Source: Amylibacter sp.
GTDB lineage: Bacteria; Pseudomonadota; Alphaproteobacteria; Rhodobacterales; Rhodobacteraceae
DNA length: 10,859 nt
Assembly: GCA_027083485.1 (NCBI GenBank)
Contig: JALWOO010000809.1
Span: 1 to 10,859 of the forward strand
Direction: 5' to 3'
Below the pieces are notes generated by a model, which saw only the letters and a program-made list of their open reading frames with translations, was not told where the DNA came from and searched no databases. This document shows positions 1-5,424 of this stretch, piece by piece (position 1 is the stretch's first letter; each line of letters starts with the position of its first letter). The position numbers were made by a program, and so were the translations under genes.

Positions 1-48
1 CCTTATACCGGCATTCACACTGCACATAAATTGTGAGCCCAGAGAACA

Positions 49-1839
49 ATGAAACAGTATCGATCCAGTCTTTGGTTAATAACCGGCGTTTGCTTAAGTT
101 TGACCTTTTTCACCGCCTTTATTCTCTACCGCATAACCGCCAGCCCCTATGTGGTTCTGATCGCCAGCTTTGTGGCGAGCTTCTTGCTGATGTTTGCATT
201 TTTAACGTATCGCAGGCCGGAAATTCCCCAACCGGTTGTGCAGAAAACCGCGTTCAAACAGGGCAGGGATGCTTTTGACGGTGCAGTTCCGCCGCCTGTT
301 CCGGATGGGCCATCGCGCACGGACGGGCAGGAGGGCGGGGAAGCCGAAAAGGTTACTGCACAATCCTATGAGGATTTTCCCATTGCGGTATTGCGGATTT
401 CACCGGATGACCGGGTCACCTATTGCAACCGTGTTGCCCGTGAATATTTGGGGCTGACAAAGGGGGAAACCCCCCGATTTGACGAATTGGTCACCGGTTT
501 GGGGCGAAGTGTGCCGGCCTGGATCAATTCTTATCGAAACTCCGGCAAATCTTCGGTGCCGGAAATGCTGGAAACCCGACGGGACACAAGCGCCAGCGTC
601 TTGCAGGTTTCGCTCATAGATTCCCACTGCACGCCAGAGGGCACATTGTTGGCGACCCTGTCGGATGCAACACAATTGCAATCGCTTCAGGCGCAATTTG
701 TCCAGAGCCAGAAAATGCAGGCCATCGGTCAGCTTGCCGGTGGGGTCGCCCATGATTTCAACAATTTGTTAACCGCGATTTCGGGCTATTGTGATCTGTT
801 GATGTTGCGCCACGAACAGGGCGATCCGGACTATGGCGATCTGATCCAGATCAGCCAGAATGCCAATCGGGCAGCGGCCCTTGTCGGGCAATTGCTGGCC
901 TTTTCGCGCAAACAAACCCTGCAACCGCAGGTGATCAATGTGAACAATGCCCTGTCGGAGCTGTCACATCTGTTGAACCGTCTGGTCGGCGAAAAGGTTC
1001 ATCTGAACACGGTTTACGGCCGGGATTTACCGGAAATTTTTGTGGATGGCCGCCAGTTGGAACAGGTCATTATGAATCTGGTGGTCAACGCCCGCGACGC
1101 TATGCAGCCCGGCGGCGAAGTGGAGATTGTTTCCGGAGTGGAAGAATACAAAATCAACACGCTGATTCAAAAAGCAACAGTTCCCGCCGGCCGTTATGTC
1201 AGCATTCAGGTGCGTGACACGGGCTGTGGTATACGTGTCGATCAACTTGAGAAAATATTCGAGCCTTTTTATTCGACCAAAAAGGCAGGCGAAGGCACCG
1301 GCCTTGGGTTGTCGATGGTTTACGGGATTATCAAACAGACAGGCGGGTTTATTTTTGTCGAGAGCAAGCCGGAACAAGGGACGGTTTTCACCATCCTGTT
1401 ACCTGAATATGATGGCCGGGAAGTCGTTTCAGAACCGGCGAAAAATCTGGAGAAACCGGCGGCAACTGCGCTCAACGGGCTTTGTGTGATGCTGGTTGAG
1501 GACGAGGCACCGGTGCGGGCTTTCGCCATGCGCGCACTGAATTTGCACGGCGTGGATGTTACCGAAGCAGAGTCCGCCGAACGCGCTCTGGAAATTCTGG
1601 AAGACCCGGATCATTTCGTCGATATCATCGTTTCGGATGTGGTGATGCCGGGCATGGACGGTCCGACATGGGTGCGCAAAGCGCTTGAAAAGCGTCCCGA
1701 TACCAAGGTAATTTTCGTTTCCGGCTATGCAGAGGAGGCCTTTGCACAGCAACATGCGGAAATCAAAAACGCCGTTTTCCTGCCCAAGCCGTTCTCGCTC
1801 AAGCAACTGATCGAAACGGTCCGTGATCTGTCTCGTTAG
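49..1839 (+). CDS. cckA: CckA-type hybrid sensor histidine kinase (cell-cycle control)
   Basis: 596-residue hybrid histidine kinase/phosphatase. Two membrane helices are visible near residues 7-28 and 33-54, then a linker and one PAS-like domain (about 105-215). The dimerisation/phosphoacceptor helix carries GVAHDFNNLLTAISGYCDLL with the phosphorylated His at 235; this HDFNN context is the CckA hallmark. The ATPase domain shows the N box (NLVVNARDAM), G1 (DTGCGI) and G2 (GEGTGLGLSMVYGI). A C-terminal receiver (about 480-596) has VEDE, the phosphoacceptor Asp530 in VSDVVMPGMDG, and the conserved Lys in LPKPF. In Caulobacter and relatives CckA passes phosphate through its receiver to ChpT and on to CtrA/CpdR; that role here is inferred. 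It is somewhat shorter than Caulobacter CckA (about 690 residues), mostly in the sensory part. The start at 49 has only a weak AGAG ribosome site at 41-44, but it places the first helix right after the N-terminus. Only 48 bases upstream are in view. Confidence 0.93.
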   Translation: MKQYRSSLWLITGVCLSLTFFTAFILYRITASPYVVLIASFVASFLLMFAFLTYRRPEIPQPVVQKTAFKQGRDAFDGAVPPPVPDGPSRTDGQEGGEAEKVTAQSYEDFPIAVLRISPDDRVTYCNRVAREYLGLTKGETPRFDELVTGLGRSVPAWINSYRNSGKSSVPEMLETRRDTSASVLQVSLIDSHCTPEGTLLATLSDATQLQSLQAQFVQSQKMQAIGQLAGGVAHDFNNLLTAISGYCDLLMLRHEQGDPDYGDLIQISQNANRAAALVGQLLAFSRKQTLQPQVINVNNALSELSHLLNRLVGEKVHLNTVYGRDLPEIFVDGRQLEQVIMNLVVNARDAMQPGGEVEIVSGVEEYKINTLIQKATVPAGRYVSIQVRDTGCGIRVDQLEKIFEPFYSTKKAGEGTGLGLSMVYGIIKQTGGFIFVESKPEQGTVFTILLPEYDGREVVSEPAKNLEKPAATALNGLCVMLVEDEAPVRAFAMRALNLHGVDVTEAESAERALEILEDPDHFVDIIVSDVVMPGMDGPTWVRKALEKRPDTKVIFVSGYAEEAFAQQHAEIKNAVFLPKPFSLKQLIETVRDLSR

Positions 1840-1848
1840 CATGAGTGG

Positions 1849-2445
1849 CTATTTGCGAAACCGTTCGTATATTTCAAAGTCTTGGGCAAAACCCTTGCGC
1901 AGTTCTTTGTGCAGTTCCGGGCTTAGGGTCAATTCCGCGACCGGCGAAACATTTGCGCGCCCGAGTGTGACCTGCCGCCCCAGACGGTTCTCCAGAAACC
2001 GCAATAATCCGGCCATATCTTCATAGCAAAACAGATAATCAACACCCAGATTACCATCCTTGTCGCTTAAAAAACGTGACTGGCTTCCGACATGGGCAAA
2101 TTCGGGCTGAGGCTCACTCAGGTAGCCTTCGACAAACTGGTTGAAACTGATGTTGGCAGTGCTGTTGGATTTGCCATTCAGGCTTTCACGCCCCCGATAC
2201 CGATACCAGCTGCCCAGCCATTCAACCGGTTCACGGATCATGGCGACTGTGTCGGCTTCACCCGTGATCAACGTCTGGACAAAGGGTTCAAGCATGCGCT
2301 TGTACTTGCGCAAAGGTGTATGTTTTGCATTTGGTGACTTGGCCAGGCGGATATCGCAATGTGGCCCCAATGCCATTTCAATCGAGGTGGATGCTGTTTT
2401 CGGCGTCGCCAAAAACACCAGCCGTTCTTTCAAAAATATCATCAT
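1849..2445 (-). CDS. Small sulfotransferase-like protein
   Basis: 198-residue protein convergent with cckA (9 bp between stops) and divergent from recA. Near the N-terminus FLATPKTASTSIE (Pro15-Lys16) resembles the 5'-phosphosulfate-binding loop of PAPS-dependent sulfotransferases, and MIREPVEWLGSWYRYR (Arg71, Ser79) resembles their 3'-phosphate-binding motif. No signal peptide or membrane helix is seen, so it is probably cytoplasmic. From memory, similar proteins of about 200 residues occur widely in Rhodobacterales and are often labelled 'gamma-glutamyl kinase'; no kinase motif is visible here, so I do not adopt that name. The acceptor is unknown, and at this length the fold may be minimal or catalytically altered. 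Two adjacent Met codons offer starts; the first is chosen because GAGG (2457-2460, minus strand) lies 11 nt upstream. Confidence 0.72.
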   Translation of the reverse strand: MMIFLKERLVFLATPKTASTSIEMALGPHCDIRLAKSPNAKHTPLRKYKRMLEPFVQTLITGEADTVAMIREPVEWLGSWYRYRGRESLNGKSNSTANISFNQFVEGYLSEPQPEFAHVGSQSRFLSDKDGNLGVDYLFCYEDMAGLLRFLENRLGRQVTLGRANVSPVAELTLSPELHKELRKGFAQDFEIYERFRK

Positions 2446-2485
2446 ACGCGATTGTGCCTCGATTTAATTACACTTTTTGTGTGTA

Positions 2486-2515
2486 TTTTTACCAATCATA
2501 AACTTTATTGGTCAA
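2486..2515 (-). promoter_or_regulatory. Putative sigma70-type promoter for the sulfotransferase-like gene
   Basis: On the minus strand TTGACC (2515-2510) matches the -35 consensus at 5 of 6 bases. It is followed after 18 nt by TAAAAA (2491-2486), which matches the -10 consensus at 4 of 6. The start codon lies about 40 nt downstream. The whole stretch is AT-rich, so chance matches are possible. Confidence 0.4.
2491..2512. repeat. Inverted repeat ACCAAT-N10-ATTGGT in the divergent promoter region
   Basis: Perfect 6-bp arms at 2491-2496 and 2507-2512, separated by 10 bp. That puts the arm centres 16 bp apart, close to one and a half helical turns. The repeat overlaps the putative -35 and -10 of the leftward gene, so it could be an operator. 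With 6-bp arms in AT-rich DNA it may also be chance. Confidence 0.3.
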
Positions 2516-2536
2516 TTGTGGAATTGAAAATTTACC

Positions 2537-2567
2537 TTGATTTGTTCTTGTTTTGGTCCCATATAGA
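2537..2567 (+). promoter_or_regulatory. Putative recA promoter
   Basis: TTGATT (2537-2542) and TATAGA (2562-2567) each match consensus at 4 of 6 bases, with a long 19-nt spacer. Transcription would start around 2574, inside the SOS box at 2573-2587, which fits LexA repression by occlusion. The position is supported mostly by that operator. Confidence 0.38.
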
Positions 2568-2572
2568 TTCAG

Positions 2573-2587
2573 GAACATTAAGCGAAC
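2573..2587. promoter_or_regulatory. LexA operator (alphaproteobacterial SOS box) of recA
   Basis: GAAC (2573-2576), seven bases, then GAAC (2584-2587). This is the direct-repeat SOS box of alphaproteobacteria (GTTC-N7-GTTC read on the other strand), unlike the palindromic CTG-N10-CAG box of E. coli. It lies 51 bp before the recA start and directly after the putative -10, as expected for a repressor site. LexA binding is inferred. Confidence 0.78.
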
Positions 2588-2638
2588 ACCAGTGGCGATT
2601 GCTGCTTTGCGCGTGATATGAAATAAGAGGATAGAAAA

Positions 2639-3709
2639 ATGGCGACTCCCCTACTTGATCTGAATGAAAGACGCGCAATGGATAAAGAAAAAGCACTCGA
2701 ATCGGCCCTGGCCCAGATTGAACGGCAATTTGGCAAAGGCTCGATTATGAAGTTGGGCCAAAAAGGTGCAGCCATGGATGTAGAGGCGAGCTCGACCGGT
2801 TCAATCGGTCTGGATATTGCGCTTGGCATCGGCGGCATCCCCAAGGGGCGGGTGATCGAGATTTACGGCCCGGAAAGCTCGGGAAAAACCACGGTTGCGC
2901 TGCACTGCATCGCCGAGATGCAAAAAACCGGCGGGGTTTGTGCCTTTGTCGACGCGGAACACGCGCTGGATCCGGCCTATGCCAAAAAGCTCGGGGTTAA
3001 TCTGGATGAATTGCTGATTTCCCAACCCGATACCGGTGAACAGGCCCTTGAAATTACCGACACATTGGTGCGGTCCGGTGCCGTGAACATGGTGATTGTC
3101 GATTCCGTCGCCGCCCTCACGCCAAAATCCGAAATTGAAGGCGACATGGGGGATCATCAGGTTGGCGCTCAGGCCCGTTTGATGAGCCAGGCCATGCGCA
3201 AGCTGACCGGATCCATTTCAAAATCCGGCTGTACGGTGTTTTTCATGAACCAGATCCGGATGAAAATCGGGGTGATGTTTGGCTCCCCCGAAACCACATC
3301 CGGCGGCAACGCACTGAAATTCTACGCCTCCGTGCGCATGGACATCCGCCGCATTGGCGCCATCAAGGATCGCGATGAAATCGTTGGCAACTCAACGCGG
3401 GTCAAAATCGTCAAAAACAAGGTGGCGCCGCCGTTCAAGCAGGTGGAATTCGACATCATGTATGGCGAAGGCATTTCCAAGCGCGGGGAATTGATTGACC
3501 TCGGCGTCAAAGCCGGAATCATCGAAAAATCCGGCTCCTGGTTTTCCTATGGCGATCAACGTGTCGGGCAGGGACGTGAGAACGCCAAAAAGTTCATGAA
3601 AGAACACCCCATGATCGCCTATGAAATCGAGGATAAAATCCGCGCCGCCCACGGGTTGGATTTTGATATGCCCCCGCCTACAGAAGACGACGCCGTCGTT
3701 GAATCCTGA
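2639..3709 (+). CDS. recA: Recombinase RecA
   Basis: 356-residue RecA of normal length. It forms ATP-dependent filaments on single-stranded DNA, carries out homologous strand exchange, and triggers LexA self-cleavage in the SOS response. Visible signatures are [12 protein letters not shown] in the N-terminal region, Walker [10 protein letters not shown] (residues 77-85), the DAEHALDP segment, the [14 protein letters not shown] region, and the L2 DNA-binding loop around [20 protein letters not shown]. The C-terminal tail is acidic ([12 protein letters not shown]), as in other RecA proteins. The start at 2639 is chosen over an internal Met at residue 14 because GAGG (2627-2630) sits 8 nt upstream and because alphaproteobacterial RecA proteins carry a similar short extension. 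It is regulated by the SOS box upstream. alaS, which often follows recA in alphaproteobacteria, is not next to it here. Confidence 0.98.
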   Translation: MATPLLDLNERRAMDKEKALESALAQIERQFGKGSIMKLGQKGAAMDVEASSTGSIGLDIALGIGGIPKGRVIEIYGPESSGKTTVALHCIAEMQKTGGVCAFVDAEHALDPAYAKKLGVNLDELLISQPDTGEQALEITDTLVRSGAVNMVIVDSVAALTPKSEIEGDMGDHQVGAQARLMSQAMRKLTGSISKSGCTVFFMNQIRMKIGVMFGSPETTSGGNALKFYASVRMDIRRIGAIKDRDEIVGNSTRVKIVKNKVAPPFKQVEFDIMYGEGISKRGELIDLGVKAGIIEKSGSWFSYGDQRVGQGRENAKKFMKEHPMIAYEIEDKIRAAHGLDFDMPPPTEDDAVVES

Positions 3710-3717
3710 TGTGGCGA

Positions 3718-3740
3718 CCTTGGCCGTTTGGCGGCCAAGG
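3718..3740 (+). terminator. Hairpin after recA, probable terminator
   Basis: Perfect 9-bp GC-rich stem (CCTTGGCCG with CGGCCAAGG) and a 5-nt loop, starting 9 bases after the recA stop. No T-run follows (the next bases are CTTCCGC), so it is not a textbook intrinsic terminator. It may terminate weakly or protect the mRNA 3' end. Confidence 0.55.
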
Positions 3741-3986
3741 CTTCCGCAAGGGGGGATGTTGCGGGGAAGCATTCCGCAGTATATCCGAAACATACCTCAT
3801 CACCTGGCGGGTTGAAATATTCGAAATCGGGCACCTTGGGCAATGCAGGTTTGAGGTGAAATGCTCTAAATAGATTGCAGGTGCTGACTGCGGACTATTG
3901 AACACCAGTTCATCTGTGAAAAACAATATTCCAGTCGATATTTTGGGTAAATACAACCAAAGTTTACTGTATTTCACGTCAAACGG
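3741..3986. other. Intergenic region between recA and the LuxR-type gene
   Basis: No convincing gene is seen. It becomes AT-rich toward the right. Small symmetric elements are present: TGAAC-ACCA-GTTCA (3899-3912) and AAATAC-N14-GTATTT (3949-3974). The second lies just beyond the stop of the leftward LuxR-type gene and could form a weak 3'-end hairpin for it. The region is where transcripts from recA and the leftward pair converge. Confidence 0.5.
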
Positions 3987-4466
3987 TTACAGATCCTGTG
4001 TCAATTCCTCAAGAAAGAAGCTCACCAATTGTACCCGCCCCGACAGGCCCGACTTTTGGTAAATAGCAGAGTTTTGCGATTTGATGGTCCCTTCGCTTTT
4101 GCCGCGCATATTGGCGATTTCGGCAACTGAAAACCCTTTGACGATCAACAATGCGATTTCGGCTTCTGCTTTGCTCAGCTTCCATTCGTCAAATTTAGCC
4201 AAAAGCAGTTTATGAAAAGATCGGGATGCATAGGCGAGCTGCTCTTCCACCTTGCGATTCCGCCGCATCGAAGAACGCAGCAGAACCAGTGACAAAATAG
4301 CCCCTAATAACAATCCAACAATTGAGGAAAGTTCGATAATTTCATGAACCTGCCAAGAGACTTCAAACATTGAAATTCCGAAAACGGAACCAATGAATTC
4401 AATGCCGAATAATGTCAGCGCACCCAATTCGATGACTACAGCAAGAAAGACCAATTTATCCAGCAT
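3987..4466 (-). CDS. Membrane-anchored LuxR-type helix-turn-helix regulator
   Basis: 159-residue protein. Two hydrophobic helices fill the N-terminal half (LVFLAVVIELGALTLFGIEF and, after a short loop, IVGLLLGAILSLVLL). A basic stretch (RSSMRRNRK) then places the C-terminus in the cytoplasm by the positive-inside rule. The C-terminal 65 residues match a LuxR/NarL DNA-binding domain: LSKAEAEIALLIVKGFSVAEIA, then KSEGTIKSQNSAIYQKSGL, aligning with the usual pattern of SEGTVK-x-H-x-x-NIYRKLGV. There is no receiver or autoinducer domain, so any signal must come through the membrane part or a partner. It lies 50 bp downstream of the secreted Gly-rich protein gene on the same strand and is probably co-transcribed. 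Start: ATG at 4466 begins right at the first helix and has GAG 11 nt upstream; an in-frame GTG at 4478 would add four residues. Base composition is lower in GC than the flanking genes, which may hint at transfer. Target genes are unknown. Confidence 0.8.
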   Translation of the reverse strand: MLDKLVFLAVVIELGALTLFGIEFIGSVFGISMFEVSWQVHEIIELSSIVGLLLGAILSLVLLRSSMRRNRKVEEQLAYASRSFHKLLLAKFDEWKLSKAEAEIALLIVKGFSVAEIANMRGKSEGTIKSQNSAIYQKSGLSGRVQLVSFFLEELTQDL

Positions 4467-4480
4467 ATGACAGCGCACTC

Positions 4481-4492
4481 AATTCATGAATT
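4481..4492. promoter_or_regulatory. Perfect 12-bp palindrome AATTCATGAATT
   Basis: It lies between the stop of the secreted-protein gene and the start of the LuxR-type gene. It could be an operator for the regulator itself, since LuxR-type domains bind dyad sites as dimers. A 12-bp palindrome is expected a few times by chance in 10 kb, so the support is positional only. Confidence 0.2.
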
Positions 4493-4516
4493 AAAGGCGT
4501 TTGTTGATAGGCCGTA

Positions 4517-5047
4517 TCAGTCATGCCCTTCGCCCCCGGCACCACCACCGTCGCTTCCGCCACCGCCATCTCCACCATCGCTGCCGCCACCGTGTCCACC
4601 ATCATTGCCGTTGCCACCGTCATCGCTTCCGTGGCCTCCCCCGTTGTCACTTCCACTGTCATTACCATTATCGCTACCGCCACCATTATTGCCCCCGTCA
4701 TTCCCATCGCCATTTTCGGAATCACGGGAATTTTCGTTGTTTTGCATGTCAGCGGTGCTTTTCTTGCCCTGCTTGCTGTTATTCTCGCCTAACGAAATAC
4801 TTAAGTCCACGCGAGAATCGTCGCGCAGGACGCGGCCTGAAGTGCTCAGGATTATTTCACGGGACGTATTTCCCTTGTTGGCAGTAATCCGGCTGCGCCC
4901 CAGAAATGTGCGTGATACCGTTACATTTTTATATCCCTGTTGGACCAGACCTTGCGTAAAGGTCTGCAAACGGCTTTGTGCTTGCATCGGAGCAGCCCAA
5001 AGACAGGCGCTTACGAGCAAAACGGAAAAGTTACGGACTGGTTTCAA
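4517..5047 (-). CDS. Secreted protein with PepSY-like domain and Gly/Asp/Asn/Ser-rich tail
   Basis: 176-residue protein. Residues 1-23 look like a Sec signal peptide: basic start (MKPVR), hydrophobic core (FSVLLVSACLWAA), likely cleavage near MQA-QS. Residues 26-76 have a PepSY-like pattern: helix LQTFTQGLVQQGYKNV, then strands VSRTFLGRSRITA and REIILSTSGRVLRD. After a polar linker, residues 111-176 are almost only Gly, Asp, Asn and Ser with a few His, hence disordered and acidic. Such a tail might bind metal ions or act as a spacer; no RTX nonapeptide register is seen. The start is TTG at 5047: AGGAGAG lies just upstream at 5058-5052, and no ATG or GTG is placed to fit both the site and the signal peptide. 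The downstream neighbour is the membrane LuxR-type regulator. From memory, small secreted proteins of this PepSY-like kind with polar tails occur in Rhodobacterales; I know of no assigned function. Confidence 0.75.
   Translation of the reverse strand: MKPVRNFSVLLVSACLWAAPMQAQSRLQTFTQGLVQQGYKNVTVSRTFLGRSRITANKGNTSREIILSTSGRVLRDDSRVDLSISLGENNSKQGKKSTADMQNNENSRDSENGDGNDGGNNGGGSDNGNDSGSDNGGGHGSDDGGNGNDGGHGGGSDGGDGGGGSDGGGAGGEGHD
4520..4717 (-). repeat. Low-complexity coding tract (Gly/Asp/Asn/Ser tail)
   Basis: The tract encodes residues 111-176 of the secreted protein. On the + strand it reads as irregular repeats of CCACCGTC/CCGCCACC-type units, about 6-9 bp each. The units are imperfect, and codon changes between them suggest age or selection on the protein rather than recent slippage. 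The bias also opens long false reading frames on the + strand. Confidence 0.7.
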
Positions 5048-5051
5048 AATA

Positions 5052-5058
5052 CTCTCCT
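5052..5058 (-). promoter_or_regulatory. Strong ribosome binding site deciding a TTG start
   Basis: AGGAGAG on the minus strand, with 6 nt between its GGAG core and the TTG at 5047-5045. It is the clearest Shine-Dalgarno sequence in this part of the window and justifies the rare start codon. Confidence 0.7.
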
Positions 5059-5100
5059 ATAGCAGGCTTGCACCGACCTAATCGAAGATTTGCGCTTCTG

Positions 5101-5120
5101 TCATCCCGTATTTAGGATGA
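5101..5120. promoter_or_regulatory. Inverted repeat TCATCC-N8-GGATGA upstream of the secreted-protein gene
   Basis: The 6-bp arms are exact. A further CTG/CAG pair flanks them with a 3-nt bulge (5098-5100 and 5124-5126). It lies 54 bp upstream of the TTG start, where an operator or leader hairpin for the leftward pair would be expected. A binding protein cannot be named; the LuxR-type product of the same pair is one candidate. Confidence 0.33.
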
Positions 5121-5240
5121 ATTCAGGTATTTGCGACTTTAGTTTACCGGTCTGATAGTGAAATTATGCCCGTTTTCCCGTCGCTTAAACACCCCCGATC
5201 AAGAAATTTTGAAAAGACTGGAAAAAGATCATTTCAGGCC

Positions 5241-5269
5241 TTGCAACCGTCAAAACTACTCGCTAAAAG
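5241..5269 (+). promoter_or_regulatory. Putative promoter of tRNA-Val
   Basis: TTGCAA (5241-5246) and TAAAAG (5264-5269) are separated by 17 nt. Transcription would begin only a few bases before the mature tRNA 5' end at 5279. The -10 match is weak. Confidence 0.3.
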
Positions 5270-5278
5270 CCGCCTCAC

Positions 5279-5354
5279 GGGTGATTAGCTCAGTTGGTAG
5301 AGCGCTTCGTTTACACCGAAGATGTCAGGAGTTCGAGTCTCTTATCACCCACCA
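5279..5354 (+). tRNA. tRNA-Val (anticodon UAC)
   Basis: Complete 76-nt cloverleaf. The acceptor stem is GGGTGAT (5279-5285) with ATCACCC (5344-5350). The D stem is GCTC/GAGC. The anticodon stem is CTTCG/CGAAG with loop TTTACAC, giving anticodon TAC at 5312-5314 (valine, GUA and wobble codons). The T stem is AGGAG/CTCTT with loop TTCGAGT. The discriminator is A, and CCA is encoded (5352-5354). Confidence 0.97.
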
Positions 5355-5424
5355 TTTACCCCGATATCGCGTAAAATAACTCATTGGCTCTGGCCTTTCG
5401 TCTGGCAATGGGTATCATGCGGCC

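Noticed and set aside
3899..3912. TGAAC-ACCA-GTTCA dyad, sharing a 10-base core (GAACACCAGT) with the recA SOS box region
   Set aside because: The spacing is 4, not the 7 required for an alphaproteobacterial SOS box, and no gene start is placed to use it. The shared core is short enough for chance.
4467..5081. Long + strand reading frames, one very rich in Pro/Ser, another in His/Arg, across the low-complexity tract
   Set aside because: They are the reverse reading of the Gly/Asp/Asn codon tract. The minus-strand frame has a signal peptide, a strong ribosome site and a domain; these have none.
5279..5354. tRNA-Val as an attachment site for an island carrying the hydroxylase cluster
   Set aside because: No integrase gene and no second copy of the tRNA 3' end are seen in the window. 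It is kept only as a question under the synteny finding.
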